From Marinobacter halophilus (GTDB taxonomy: Bacteria; Pseudomonadota; Gammaproteobacteria; Pseudomonadales; Oleiphilaceae): a stretch of DNA of 64,000 nt. Location of the stretch: positions 124,001-188,000 of the forward strand of contig NZ_PXNN01000017.1 in assembly GCF_003007685.1 (NCBI RefSeq). The letters are read 5' to 3'. The number at the start of each line of letters is the position of its first letter. The first letter of the stretch is position 1. Of this stretch, positions 9,545-18,940 are shown piece after piece. The position numbers and the translations under genes are program-made. The notes beneath the pieces are model-generated. The model searched no databases. It was not told where the DNA came from and saw nothing but the letters and a program-made list of their open reading frames with translations.

Positions 9545-10987
9545 ATGGAACTCGACCCTCTCATCCTATCGCGAATCCAGTTCGCGTTCGTGGTGTCATT
9601 TCACGCCATTTTTCCGGTGTTCACCATCGGTCTCGCTTCCTATATTGCTGTGCTTGAGGGCCTGGCCTTCAAAACACGCAACCCGGTCTGGGTAAAGCTG
9701 TCGAGTTTCTGGACCAAGGTCTTTGCCGTGGTGTTCGGTATGGGGGTGGTCTCCGGCATTGTGATGTCGTTTCAGTTCGGCACCAACTGGAGCAACTTTT
9801 CCCAGGCCACGGCGAACTTCCTCGGCCCGGTACTGAGTTATGAGGTGATCACGGCGTTCTTTCTGGAAGCGGCGTTTCTCGGGGTACTGTTGTTTGGTCG
9901 TAACAAGGTGCCGCCCGGGGTTCACCTGTTCGCCGCGATCATGGTGGCCACCGGTACCTTTATTTCGTCGTTCTGGATTCTCGCCGCTAACAGCTGGATG
10001 CAGACTCCGGCCGGCATTGAACTGCGTGACGGCGTTTTCCACGTGGTGTCCTGGAGCCAGGCGCTGTTCAATCCGTCCTTCCCTTACCGGTTCCTGCACA
10101 TGGCGTTGGCGTCTTTCCTGACCGGCGGCTTTGTGGTGGCGGGCGTCAGCGCCTGGTATCTGCTCCGTGGCCGCGAAGTGGAAGCCAATCGCAAGGCCTT
10201 GTCCATGTGCCTGTGGCTGCTGCTGTTCATTGCCCCGGCTCAACTGGTGGTTGGCGACTTCCACGGCCTTAACACGCTGGAGCATCAGCCGATGAAGGTC
10301 GCGGCAATGGAGGGCAACTGGGAAACGTCCCGCAATGTGCCGCTGTTGCTGTTTGCCATCCCGGACCAGGCCAATCAGACCAACCATTTCGAGATCGGCA
10401 TTCCCAGCCTGGCCAGCTTTGTTCTCACCCACGACTGGGATGGCGAGGTACCGGGCCTGAATGAGGTGGCGGTAGAAGAGCAACCGCCTGTGGCCATTGT
10501 GTTCTGGTCGTTCAGAATCATGGTGGGGCTGGGCATGTTGATGATTCTGTTTGCCCTGACCGGCCTGCTGCTGCGTGCCAAGGGTCGCTATTACCAGGCC
10601 CGCTGGTACCTGCAGGGCTTGAGGTTCATGAGCATTGCGCCGTTTATTGCGGTTCTCACCGGATGGTTTGTGACGGAGGTGGGTCGTTCGCCCTGGCTGG
10701 TCTACGGCATGATGACCCATGCCGAGTCAGTAACACCGTCGCTGACCGGGGCCATGGCTTTGTTTACGTTGATCGGCTATATCGTAGTGTACGCTCTCGT
10801 TTTCTCTGCCGGCGTCTACTATCTGATGCGGGTTCTTTACGTCGGCCTGGAAGACGATGAAAAAGACGAAGAACATGGGGCCGATCGGCCAGCCAGGCCG
10901 TTGTCTGCCGCCCATGTGCCGTTCGAGATTGAACCTGGCGAAGGCTCTGTCAACCACGCGAAACCGCTCAACCAGGGAGGTCACTGA
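9545..10987 (+). CDS. cioA: Cytochrome bd-type quinol oxidase subunit I, cyanide-insensitive (CioA) type
   Basis: A 480-residue membrane protein. It has the haem-ligand regions of CydA (SRIQFAFVVSFHAIFPVFTIGLA near residue 10, G-D-F-H-G-L near 238, GWFVTEVGRSPWLVYG near 375) and a short Q-loop, the mark of the CioA branch. Oxidises ubiquinol and reduces oxygen to water, with high oxygen affinity and resistance to cyanide or sulfide. ATG at 9545 follows GGAGGT with good spacing. First gene of cioA-cioB-cydD-cydC. Confidence 0.93.
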   Translation: MELDPLILSRIQFAFVVSFHAIFPVFTIGLASYIAVLEGLAFKTRNPVWVKLSSFWTKVFAVVFGMGVVSGIVMSFQFGTNWSNFSQATANFLGPVLSYEVITAFFLEAAFLGVLLFGRNKVPPGVHLFAAIMVATGTFISSFWILAANSWMQTPAGIELRDGVFHVVSWSQALFNPSFPYRFLHMALASFLTGGFVVAGVSAWYLLRGREVEANRKALSMCLWLLLFIAPAQLVVGDFHGLNTLEHQPMKVAAMEGNWETSRNVPLLLFAIPDQANQTNHFEIGIPSLASFVLTHDWDGEVPGLNEVAVEEQPPVAIVFWSFRIMVGLGMLMILFALTGLLLRAKGRYYQARWYLQGLRFMSIAPFIAVLTGWFVTEVGRSPWLVYGMMTHAESVTPSLTGAMALFTLIGYIVVYALVFSAGVYYLMRVLYVGLEDDEKDEEHGADRPARPLSAAHVPFEIEPGEGSVNHAKPLNQGGH

Positions 10988-10989
10988 TT

Positions 10990-11991
10990 ATGGAACTGTT
11001 TGATCTGGCCCTCATCTGGGCGTTTATTATTGGTTTTGGCATCATTATGTATGTGCTGATGGATGGCTTTGATCTGGGCGTTGGGATTCTGTTCCCGTTC
11101 GCCCCGTCTGAGCAGGATCGGGACACCATGATGAATTCGGTGGCACCGGTATGGGATGGTAATGAAACCTGGCTGGTGCTGGGTGGCGCCGGGCTGTTGG
11201 CGGCCTTTCCCCTGGTGTATTCCATCATTCTGCCGGCGTTGTACATCGGTGTGTTTCTGTTGTTGGCCGGTCTGATCTTCCGGGGCGTGGCCTTTGAATT
11301 CCGGTTCAAGGCCCGAACGTCCCGTTACCTGTGGAACTGGTCGTTTGCTGGCGGCTCCACTGTTGCGGCTTTCGCACAGGGCGCAGTGGTTGGCGCCTAT
11401 ATCCAGGGCTTCGAGACTGCGAACGGCGCCTACGTTGGCGGCGCACTGGACTGGCTGACGCCATTCACCGTGCTCACCGGCTTTGGCTTATTGGCCGGCT
11501 ACGCCCTGCTCGGCTCAACCTGGCTGATCATGAAAACCGAAGGTCGGCTGCAGGACTGGGCGTACCGGATAACCACGCCGTTGCTTGCGGCCGTGTTGGT
11601 GATCTTTGCCATCATCAGTGTGTGGACGCCGTTCGTTGACGACATGGTTCGCGAGCGCTGGTTCTCGAACCTGACCGTGATCTGGATCCTGCCCGCGCTG
11701 ACGTTACTGTGCGCTTTCCAGATCTGGCGGTCTGTCCGATATCGTTTCGAGGGCATGCCCTTCGTCGCAACCATGGGCTTGTTCATTACCACTTACCTGG
11801 GCCTGATCGTCAGCCGCTGGCCCTATGTTGTGCCGCCCAATTACACCCTGTGGGATGCGTCTTCAGCCTATGAGTCGCAGCTGTTCCTGTTAATTGGCCT
11901 GCTCTTTGTCATCCCGATTGTACTGGCGTACACCGCCTGGACATACTGGGTGTTCCGGGGCAAGGTGCGCGCTGGCGAGGGGTATCACTGA
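10990..11991 (+). CDS. cioB: Cytochrome bd-type quinol oxidase subunit II (CioB)
   Basis: A 333-residue subunit with eight or so membrane segments. Starts MELFDLALIWAFIIGFGIIMYVLMDGFDLGVGILFPF, the CydB/CioB N-terminus with the conserved D-G-F-D-L-G. P-V-W-D-G-N-E-T-W-L-V follows near residue 55. It packs against CioA and completes the oxidase. Starts three bases after the cioA stop (GGAGG in the cioA tail) and its stop touches the GTG start of cydD. Confidence 0.93.
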   Translation: MELFDLALIWAFIIGFGIIMYVLMDGFDLGVGILFPFAPSEQDRDTMMNSVAPVWDGNETWLVLGGAGLLAAFPLVYSIILPALYIGVFLLLAGLIFRGVAFEFRFKARTSRYLWNWSFAGGSTVAAFAQGAVVGAYIQGFETANGAYVGGALDWLTPFTVLTGFGLLAGYALLGSTWLIMKTEGRLQDWAYRITTPLLAAVLVIFAIISVWTPFVDDMVRERWFSNLTVIWILPALTLLCAFQIWRSVRYRFEGMPFVATMGLFITTYLGLIVSRWPYVVPPNYTLWDASSAYESQLFLLIGLLFVIPIVLAYTAWTYWVFRGKVRAGEGYH

Positions 11992-13668
11992 GTGTCTGAA
12001 CCCGCCCAGGCCGACATCCGCCAATGGCTTTCCGGGCTTGCCCGGAATAGTCAGCGCTGGATTCGGATAACAGTGTTGGCGGGCGCCTTGGCCGGGCTGG
12101 CGACCATTCTCCAGATGGTGCTGCTGGCCTGGCTGGTGCATCAGATTGTGATTGACGGCCAGCCGGCTGCCGGGCTAACCGCCGGATTTGCCGCGCTGAT
12201 CGGTGTACTTCTACTACGGGCGGCCGGTCAGGGTTTGCAGTCACACTTTGCCGCAAGGTGCAGTGAGCAGGTGCGCCGGGATGCCCGGCGCCAGCTGCAC
12301 CGTCACTGGCAGGATTCTGGTCCGGTGGCGCTTGCAGACGATTCTGCGGGCACCTTGACCCGCGAATGGCTGGACCATGTCGAAGCCTTGCATGGCTACT
12401 TTGCCCGCTTTATGCCGCAGATGTCCCTGGCGGTGATCATCCCCATTGCAATTCTGATACTGGTGTTCTGGCTTGACTGGCTGGCCGGGATCTTTCTGTT
12501 GTTGTCCGCCCCGTTGATTCCTTTGTTTATGGCGTTGGTGGGTATGGGCGCGGAAAAGGTCAACCAGCAGCATTTCGAAATCATCGGCCGGCTATCTGGC
12601 CAGTTTCTGGACAAGGTTCGTGGGCTGACCACGTTGCAACTGTTCGGGCAAACCCGCAGCGCCAGCGAGACCTTGCATCAGCGCTCCGACCAGTATCGAC
12701 GGATCACCCTGAAAACGCTGAAAGTGGCGTTTCTATCCTCGGCGGTGCTCGAATTCTTCGCCTCGGTGGCGATTGCCGTCATTGCGATCTACATCGGCTT
12801 TGGTTTGTTGGGGTACATCACCTACGGCCCCAGCCCGGAGCTCACGCTGTTTTCCGGGTTGCTGATTCTGTTGTTGGCGCCCGAGTTCTTCCAGCCCTTA
12901 CGAATTCTGTCGCAACATTATCATGACCGCGCGGCGGCCCTGGGTGCGGGGTCAGAGATTCTTGCCCGGCTCAATCAACCCGTAGCCGGCCTGGCCAAAA
13001 CCACTCACCCCACAGAAACTCAAACCGATGACATCGTCGCCCTGACAAGCATTACCTTGAGTTACCCGGGTGGCAAACCGGTTCTGTCTGAGCTGAACCT
13101 GTCGGCCCAGCGCGGTCAGTCGATGGCGCTGACCGGCCCTTCTGGCGGCGGCAAGTCATCCCTACTGCACCTTCTGGCGGGGTTCATACAACCGGACCAA
13201 GGGACTGTGAGGGTGTTTGGTAGCGCTCCCGGCAGCGAACCCTTCGGCTGGCTGGGCCAGCGAGGATTCTGGATTCAGGGCTCCTGGGCCGACAACCTGC
13301 GCCTGACCTGCCCGGATGCCTCGGACATAGCCATCGAAACGGCTTTGCGACAGGTAGGCCTCGGCAGTGTACTGGAAAGCCGCGCTCAGGGCATTCACAG
13401 CGAGATTGGCGAAGACGGCCAGGGATTATCCGGCGGTCAGGCCCGCCGATTGAGTCTGGCCCGGATTTTTCTCGCGAACTACGACCTGATCCTTCTTGAT
13501 GAACCTACGGCCGGGCTTGATGCCACCAGCGAAATTCTGGTTCTGGAGGCGCTACACAAGTTGGCGGAATCCGGCAAAACCCTGATTTTCTCGACCCACC
13601 ATCATGCGCTGCTGGCCCTCGCCGACCGAATACTGATCGTCAATGACGGGGAGGTTCACGATGCATGA
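11992..13668 (+). CDS. cydD: Thiol reductant ABC exporter subunit CydD
   Basis: A 558-residue half-transporter: six membrane segments (about 20-310) then an ATPase domain with Walker A GPSGGGKSS (about 381), signature LSGGQARR (about 478), Walker B LILLDEP (about 499) and switch His in STHHHALL. CydDC exports glutathione or cysteine to the periplasm and is needed to assemble bd-type oxidases, which fits its position directly behind cioB. The GTG start follows the cioB stop without a gap. Confidence 0.92.
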   Translation: MSEPAQADIRQWLSGLARNSQRWIRITVLAGALAGLATILQMVLLAWLVHQIVIDGQPAAGLTAGFAALIGVLLLRAAGQGLQSHFAARCSEQVRRDARRQLHRHWQDSGPVALADDSAGTLTREWLDHVEALHGYFARFMPQMSLAVIIPIAILILVFWLDWLAGIFLLLSAPLIPLFMALVGMGAEKVNQQHFEIIGRLSGQFLDKVRGLTTLQLFGQTRSASETLHQRSDQYRRITLKTLKVAFLSSAVLEFFASVAIAVIAIYIGFGLLGYITYGPSPELTLFSGLLILLLAPEFFQPLRILSQHYHDRAAALGAGSEILARLNQPVAGLAKTTHPTETQTDDIVALTSITLSYPGGKPVLSELNLSAQRGQSMALTGPSGGGKSSLLHLLAGFIQPDQGTVRVFGSAPGSEPFGWLGQRGFWIQGSWADNLRLTCPDASDIAIETALRQVGLGSVLESRAQGIHSEIGEDGQGLSGGQARRLSLARIFLANYDLILLDEPTAGLDATSEILVLEALHKLAESGKTLIFSTHHHALLALADRILIVNDGEVHDA

Positions 13669-15280
13669 GCTGCGCCCTTGGTTGAGGCTGATTTTCCGCC
13701 GGCGCGGCCGGCTGACTATTGGTGCCCTGCTGTTGTTGGCGACGTTGCTGTCCGGCATCAGCCTGCTGGCCCTGTCTGGCTGGTTCCTGACTGAAACCGC
13801 GTTGGTGGGTCTGCTGCTGGCAGCCGGGACTCAAGCCTACATCAACCTGTATGTGCCGGGCGGCGGGATTCGCTTTTTCGCGGTGTCTCGCACCGTGTCC
13901 CGGTATCTGGAGCGGTTATACAACCACAATACGGTGTTGCAGTTGCTGACCGATATCCGGGTGGCGCTGTTTAACCAGATGGCGACCGCCAGTCAGCGCG
14001 ACCGGGGCGAGAAAAGTGGCGCTCAGTGGTTGTCCCGGCTCACGGCCGATGTGGATGCCCTGGATACGTTGTATCTCCGGGTGATTGCCCCGACCGTGCT
14101 GGCGGCTGTCGTCAGCCTGATCCTGGTGGTGGCTGCCTGGCTATTCTTCACCGGCACTCTGGCGGTGTTTATTTTGGCAGTGCTGACGTTGGCAATCTAT
14201 GTCGCGAGCCGCCGTGTGTTTGCCCACACCCAGAGTTTGTCCGGTCAGCTGAGCGATCAGCAGGAGGCCCTCAGAGGCGACGTGATTGAACATCTGGAGG
14301 GCTACGCCGAACTGACAGCGGCCGGCCGCACCGGCAAACACGCCGGCCGGCTGATGCGCCAGGCCCGGTCGGTGTCGCGCATTCAGGCGCGGGTCGACAG
14401 CCAGGCCGGTTGGCATCAGGCGGCATCGCATCTATTGGTCAACCTGACGGTTGTGATCACGCTTTGGTCAGGCGCAGCGCTGTTTCAACAAGGACAGTTG
14501 AATGGCCCGGTGCTGGTCCTGCTGCCCATTGCCTTGTTGGGCCTGATCGAAGTCTATGCCACGCTGCCAGACGCCTTTGCCAAACTGGGTGCGACCCTAT
14601 CCGCTGCCAGACGTTTGAATGATGAGGTTACGCCAGGTTCGCAACAGGCCGGGCAAAAGCCTGTTGATCAACAGCTCAAAGACGGTATGGCCCTGATTGC
14701 CCGGGATGTATCCGTGGGTCATCCGGGCCATGCGCCGGTTCTCAGCCACTTCACACTGAGCATAGTTCTAGGCGAGCGGCTGGGTATCGTGGGCGCTTCA
14801 GGGGCTGGAAAATCCACTCTGGCAGACACCATTGCTGGCTTGATCGACCTGAAAGCCGGCACCATCACGGCCCTGCCCTGCGCTTATCTCACTCAAAAGA
14901 CTGTGATATTTGAAGATACGGTAAAAGCGAATTTGCTGTTGGGCAATCCCACTGCGACGGATGGCGATGTCTGGCGGGTTCTGGAGCTGGTTGACCTGGC
15001 AGAAAGGTTTGTCCGTGAACCGGACGGTCTGAATACCTGGTTGGGCAGCGCGGGCAACCGGTTATCCGGTGGCGAAGCACGTCGGCTAGTACTGGCGCGA
15101 GTGTTACTGAACCCGGCTGCGCTGGTGATTCTGGATGAACCGTTTACCGGTGTCGATGCAGACACTCGGGAACGTCTGTCGCCCCGGATCAACCAATGGC
15201 TGGAGGGGCGCGCAGTCATTAGCCTGGGGCATGGGCCGGAAGCTTTACTGCCTTCCGGTCACACCTTGCACCTGAACTGA
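13661..15280 (+). CDS. cydC: Thiol reductant ABC exporter subunit CydC
   Basis: A 539-residue half-transporter, partner of CydD. N-terminus MHELRPWLRLIFRRRGRL leads into six membrane segments with LSGWFLTETAL typical of CydC; the ATPase has Walker A GASGAGKST (about 378), signature LSGGEARR and Walker B LVILDEP. ATG at 13661 is preferred (GGGGAGG upstream); it overlaps cydD by eight bases, indicating coupling. Converges on the next gene with three bases between. Confidence 0.92.
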   Translation: MHELRPWLRLIFRRRGRLTIGALLLLATLLSGISLLALSGWFLTETALVGLLLAAGTQAYINLYVPGGGIRFFAVSRTVSRYLERLYNHNTVLQLLTDIRVALFNQMATASQRDRGEKSGAQWLSRLTADVDALDTLYLRVIAPTVLAAVVSLILVVAAWLFFTGTLAVFILAVLTLAIYVASRRVFAHTQSLSGQLSDQQEALRGDVIEHLEGYAELTAAGRTGKHAGRLMRQARSVSRIQARVDSQAGWHQAASHLLVNLTVVITLWSGAALFQQGQLNGPVLVLLPIALLGLIEVYATLPDAFAKLGATLSAARRLNDEVTPGSQQAGQKPVDQQLKDGMALIARDVSVGHPGHAPVLSHFTLSIVLGERLGIVGASGAGKSTLADTIAGLIDLKAGTITALPCAYLTQKTVIFEDTVKANLLLGNPTATDGDVWRVLELVDLAERFVREPDGLNTWLGSAGNRLSGGEARRLVLARVLLNPAALVILDEPFTGVDADTRERLSPRINQWLEGRAVISLGHGPEALLPSGHTLHLN

Positions 15281-15283
15281 CGC

Positions 15284-16525
15284 TCAGCGGGTTTCCAGTA
15301 CCTCGAAGGTCAGGCCCGCTTTGCTGGTCAGGCGATCCAGCAGCTTGCCATCCAGCGCCGAGGCCGGCGTCCAGAAACCACCCTTGGTGGTTTCATCGGT
15401 ATCAAAGGCCAGACACAGCCCTGCCTCACCAAGCATCTTGGAGGTCGAGCCATAGCCGGGATCACGGTCACCGGTCACCTTGGTGATGATGGTCTTACCA
15501 TCCTGGGTGCGGCCAATAAAGCGCAGGTCATAGAAGCCCTTTTCCTGGTCTTCCGGGCTGGGGCCATCGCCGGGCTTGGGCACCAGTTTTTCAACCACCC
15601 ACCGGGTCGGCTTAATCGCCGATGCCGTAAAGAAGGCACCAAGCGCCGCGGTGATGCCGTATGCGGTCAAGCGCCCTTTAGGTCCTTTACCGGTCATCAT
15701 GGCTTCGTCGTAGGTGAACTCCATACCATACCGGGCGTTTTGCATGGCGTTGGAACGATGCACTACCCGCGTGTTGATAGCACCCATGACAAACGGTGCG
15801 AGCCAGACACCGAAATCTTTATCGTATTCCGCGGTTTTCAGGCTCGGCTGGCGTGCTTTCGAGCGGTGTCCTTCGGGGCAAATCGAAAACGGGTTTGCCA
15901 GTTCTTTGCGCAGTTTCGGGTCCGCACCGGCCTCTTTGGCGACGTTGATCATCGAGGCCACGGTACCGCCGGACAATCCGCCCTTGGCGACCTTGACCCG
16001 CATACGGACGTCCTGACAGGTCTGGCCAAAGGTCTGTTCAGCCTGCTGTTGCAGGTACCATACCCCCATGTCTGAGGGAATCGAATCAAACCCGCAACAA
16101 TGGACGATACGGGCACCGGTCTCTTTGGCCTGCGCTTCATAACGCTCAACCATCCGGCGAATCCACTGTACCTCACCGGTCAGATCACAGTAATCCGTGC
16201 CCGTTGCGACGCAGGCTTTGACCAGGGGCTCACCAAATAAGGCATAAGGTCCAACGGTCGAGATCACCACTCGGGTTTGACGGCACATGGCGGCCAGGGC
16301 ATCGTTATCAGTGGCATCTGCCAGAAGCACCGGCAGATCTGCGGCAGAAGCACCTAAACCGTCTTTCAGGGCTTTGAGTTTACCTTCGGACCGACCCGCA
16401 ATCGCCCATTTGACGTCGCCACCGGCGCCGTAATTTTCCGCGAGATACCGGGTGAGAATCTGTCCAACAAAACTGGTGGCACCGAAGACAACCAGGTCAA
16501 AATCTGCCTGTTTGGAATGGGTCAT
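15284..16525 (-). CDS. Saccharopine dehydrogenase-like / trans-acting enoyl reductase family protein
   Basis: A 413-residue protein with an N-terminal NAD(P)-binding Rossmann fold (FDLVVFGATSFVGQILTRYL, about 9-28; AGRSEGKLKALKDGLG near 43-58) and the HCCGFDSIPSDMGVWYLQ stretch around 147 that marks the saccharopine dehydrogenase-like family related to mycobacterial trans-acting enoyl reductases. Substrate unknown; a lipid or polyketide enoyl group is possible. Encoded just upstream of nothing on this strand; a membrane protein gene (16576-16983) sits 50 bases 5' and may be co-transcribed. Confidence 0.8.
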   Translation of the reverse strand: MTHSKQADFDLVVFGATSFVGQILTRYLAENYGAGGDVKWAIAGRSEGKLKALKDGLGASAADLPVLLADATDNDALAAMCRQTRVVISTVGPYALFGEPLVKACVATGTDYCDLTGEVQWIRRMVERYEAQAKETGARIVHCCGFDSIPSDMGVWYLQQQAEQTFGQTCQDVRMRVKVAKGGLSGGTVASMINVAKEAGADPKLRKELANPFSICPEGHRSKARQPSLKTAEYDKDFGVWLAPFVMGAINTRVVHRSNAMQNARYGMEFTYDEAMMTGKGPKGRLTAYGITAALGAFFTASAIKPTRWVVEKLVPKPGDGPSPEDQEKGFYDLRFIGRTQDGKTIITKVTGDRDPGYGSTSKMLGEAGLCLAFDTDETTKGGFWTPASALDGKLLDRLTSKAGLTFEVLETR

Positions 16526-16575
16526 TGTTCATCCTTAATTAGAAAGTGTAAAAATATATTGGGCTTCAATCACGG

Positions 16576-16983
16576 TCAGCGCTTGGCTTTTGCAATCATA
16601 AGCACCATAAACACGGCAACTCCCAGCCCCCAGAAACCATTCAATATCAGGCCGCCGACCCAGGTCTGGACTGACACCGCCAGGTCCTTCATCGGGAACA
16701 CCACGAGCATCGCCACGGCAGTGGGCGCAATGGCGCCGAGCGTGATATGAACCAGCCAATACCCTGCACCGGTCAGACGACCGGCAACAGTCCATAACGC
16801 AATGCCCCATAAACCCCCAAAAAAGGCAAGAGACAGCACCGAAGGAACACCAAGCGGGGGTACCGGGGTAAGGTTATATGGCGCAACGGGTACAGCGCCG
16901 AGCAGGTAAAAAACGGCGAATAGCCCCTGATGAAAAACCAACGTTGCCAGCAATCCTGCTATAAACGCCTTCAGCCAGACCAT
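16576..16983 (-). CDS. Small integral membrane protein
   Basis: A 135-residue protein made almost wholly of four hydrophobic segments (about 5-28, 48-68, 75-98 and 108-130). Starts MVWLKAFIAGLLATLVFHQGLF and ends KAKR, suggesting both ends in the cytoplasm. No catalytic motif is seen. It likely shares a transcript with the saccharopine dehydrogenase-like gene downstream. Family resemblance to small four-helix proteins of unknown role is likely but I cannot name one. Confidence 0.65.
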   Translation of the reverse strand: MVWLKAFIAGLLATLVFHQGLFAVFYLLGAVPVAPYNLTPVPPLGVPSVLSLAFFGGLWGIALWTVAGRLTGAGYWLVHITLGAIAPTAVAMLVVFPMKDLAVSVQTWVGGLILNGFWGLGVAVFMVLMIAKAKR

Positions 16984-17170
16984 AGTTCAATATCCTTGTT
17001 GTGTTTCTGGGATTAACGGCGTCTTGTTGAGCTCTACGCCGATGGTAACAGGTTTAATCTCCGGGCCGACTTTCCTCGATGCATCTGCATCCGCGTCCAG
17101 TCGGCCAATCGTTTGCCACACGGCCTGTTGCACACTGTACCAGAGCGTAAACAGACCGTGGAGGCACACC

Positions 17171-17500
17171 TTGATCACTTTCCTGACCCTGACAAGCCTG
17201 TTTCTGCTGCTACTCAGCAGCCTACTATTATGGCAACTATTTGAACAACGCAAGATGATCTGTCAGATGCTGGAAAACGAGGGTATCGGTGACACCCATC
17301 AGGATCCGGAGCTGGTGCTTACGTTAAGAGTTCTCAATCCGATTGCCCTGGCAAAACGCCACTCCCGAACCGGAAGGATTCTGGCCGACCGGCTCCCGAT
17401 CATGACGCGCAAAATGGTTTACCAGGAAGTGATGAAAGAATTGGAAACGGAGCTGTTGGAAAGGGATATAGATGTCAACATGCACATTGAGTATCGCTGA
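17171..17500 (+). CDS. Hypothetical membrane-anchored protein with TTG start
   Basis: A 109-residue protein with one N-terminal membrane segment (ITFLTLTSLFLLLLSSLLLW, residues 2-21) and a charged cytoplasmic or periplasmic tail. The start is chosen as TTG at 17171: GGAGG stands 6 bases upstream, while longer readings from 17024 carry a non-coding-looking N-terminus. It is followed after 12 bases by a second membrane-anchored protein, so the two probably act together. Unrecognised. Confidence 0.6.
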   Translation: MITFLTLTSLFLLLLSSLLLWQLFEQRKMICQMLENEGIGDTHQDPELVLTLRVLNPIALAKRHSRTGRILADRLPIMTRKMVYQEVMKELETELLERDIDVNMHIEYR

Positions 17501-17512
17501 AGGGGCCATCCT

Positions 17513-17968
17513 ATGATCGCGCTGTTACTGACAACGCTGTGTCTTGCCGGCACTGGCTATCTTTTGTTTGTGGGCTATCGGGTTTCCGAACAATCCCGAC
17601 GGCAGCTGCGCATACTGAACGCGCATCGCATTGCCGCCCGCAGCGCCATACAGAAAAGCCGACTAGATCTGGCGGAAGTGCGTAACCGAGCTCGCTTGCT
17701 GGAGGATACGGTGTCTGGCGGCGCATCCGCTGTCGAAAAAGTTCATAAAGCGATTGCCAATACCACGTTTGGCCTTATCGACATGTTCTCGAGAGACGAG
17801 GACTTCCGGGATAACGCCCGTAAAGCCCGCCAAAGCCATGAACAGAAAACCGAACAGGTATACAAAGCAGTGCGGACAACCAACCGGGCTCTGCACATAC
17901 TGGCCGACAGTCTGATTATGGGCAAAGCCGAAAAACGTATTGTTTCAAAAACAAAAAAGGCACCCTAA
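17513..17968 (+). CDS. Hypothetical membrane-anchored coiled-coil protein
   Basis: A 151-residue protein. Hydrophobic segment at about 2-22 (IALLLTTLCLAGTGYLLFVGY), then a long charged helical region (about 25-140) with heptad-like spacing (SRLDLAEVRNRARLLEDTV) that is likely coiled coil. Second gene of a pair with 17171-17500. Its last codons and the TAA stop lie inside the rho-independent terminator, the stop forming part of the loop. No function assigned. Confidence 0.65.
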   Translation: MIALLLTTLCLAGTGYLLFVGYRVSEQSRRQLRILNAHRIAARSAIQKSRLDLAEVRNRARLLEDTVSGGASAVEKVHKAIANTTFGLIDMFSRDEDFRDNARKARQSHEQKTEQVYKAVRTTNRALHILADSLIMGKAEKRIVSKTKKAP

Positions 17969-17980
17969 GGTGCCTTTTTT
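17953..17980. terminator. Bidirectional rho-independent terminator
   Basis: Stem GGCACC/GGTGCC with loop CTAA, flanked by six A on the left and six T on the right, so it can end transcripts from both strands: the hypothetical pair on plus and etfBA on minus. The loop contains the stop codon of the upstream gene. Confidence 0.88.
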
Positions 17981-17998
17981 GTTAGAGAGTTCAGAAAG

Positions 17999-18940
17999 TT
18001 ACAGAACTTTCTTCAGCTCTTCTTCGAACTGCGGAACCGCTTCGAATAGATCCGCAACCAGGCCATAATCAGCAACCTGGAAGATCGGTGCTTCTTCGTC
18101 CTTGTTGATCGCAACGATCACTTTGGAGTCAGACATACCGGCCAGGTGCTGGATGGCACCGGAGATGCCGACCGCAACGTACAGCTGCGGAGCGACGATC
18201 TTACCGGTCTGACCGACCTGCATGTCGTTCGGTACGAAACCAGCGTCCACCGCGGCACGCGATGCGCCAACAGCGGCACCCATCAGATCAGCAACCTGCT
18301 CCAACATCTTGAAGTTGTCGCCGTTCTGCATACCACGACCACCGGAAATCACGATACCGGCAGAGGCAAGATCCGGGCGGTCAGAAACGGCTTTCTCTTC
18401 GCCTACAAAAGAAGACAAACCAGCATCTTTGACAACGTCGAGCTGCTCAACGGAGGCAGAACCACCTTCAGCGGCAACCGGATCAAAACCAGTCGGGCGC
18501 ACCGTGATCACCTTGATGCTGTCGCTGGCCTTCACCGTAGCGATAGCGTTACCGGCGTAGATCGGACGCACAAAGGTGTCGGCAGATTCAACGCGGATAA
18601 TGTCAGACACCTGAGCAACGTCCAGCAGCGCAGCAACGCGCGGCATGAAGTCTTTACCCGTGGTACCGGCAGAAGTCAGGATGTGGCTGTAGCCTTTGCC
18701 AATTTCAGCAACCAGCTCACCCAGGTTTTCGGCCAGGAAATGACCGTAAACCGCGTTGTCTGCAACCAGAACCTTGGTTACGCCTTCTGCCTTGGCAGCG
18801 GCTTCCGCGATGGCGCCTACGTTTTCGCCTGCAACCAGCACATCGATGTCACCACCGATGGCCTTGGCTGCCGCTACAACGTTCAGAGTAGCCTGCTTCA
18901 GGCTGCTGTTGTCGTGTTCAGCAATTACCAGGATGCTCAT
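17999..18940 (-). CDS. etfA: Electron transfer flavoprotein alpha subunit
   Basis: A 313-residue FAD-binding subunit. Starts [20 protein letters not shown]; the FAD-binding C-terminal domain holds [39 protein letters not shown] (about 198-236), [28 protein letters not shown] and V-A-I-N-K-D. With EtfB it takes electrons from acyl-CoA and other flavin dehydrogenases and passes them to ETF:ubiquinone oxidoreductase, encoded divergently at 20121. It begins directly after the etfB stop. Confidence 0.97.
   Translation of the reverse strand: MSILVIAEHDNSSLKQATLNVVAAAKAIGGDIDVLVAGENVGAIAEAAAKAEGVTKVLVADNAVYGHFLAENLGELVAEIGKGYSHILTSAGTTGKDFMPRVAALLDVAQVSDIIRVESADTFVRPIYAGNAIATVKASDSIKVITVRPTGFDPVAAEGGSASVEQLDVVKDAGLSSFVGEEKAVSDRPDLASAGIVISGGRGMQNGDNFKMLEQVADLMGAAVGASRAAVDAGFVPNDMQVGQTGKIVAPQLYVAVGISGAIQHLAGMSDSKVIVAINKDEEAPIFQVADYGLVADLFEAVPQFEEELKKVL

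Noticed and set aside
9596..10720. 374-codon frame antisense to cioA
   Set aside because: Composition (His, Gln, Arg) unlike a real protein and wholly inside cioA.
15740..16075. Open frames on plus strand opposite the saccharopine dehydrogenase-like gene
   Set aside because: Antisense shadows without start signals or domains.
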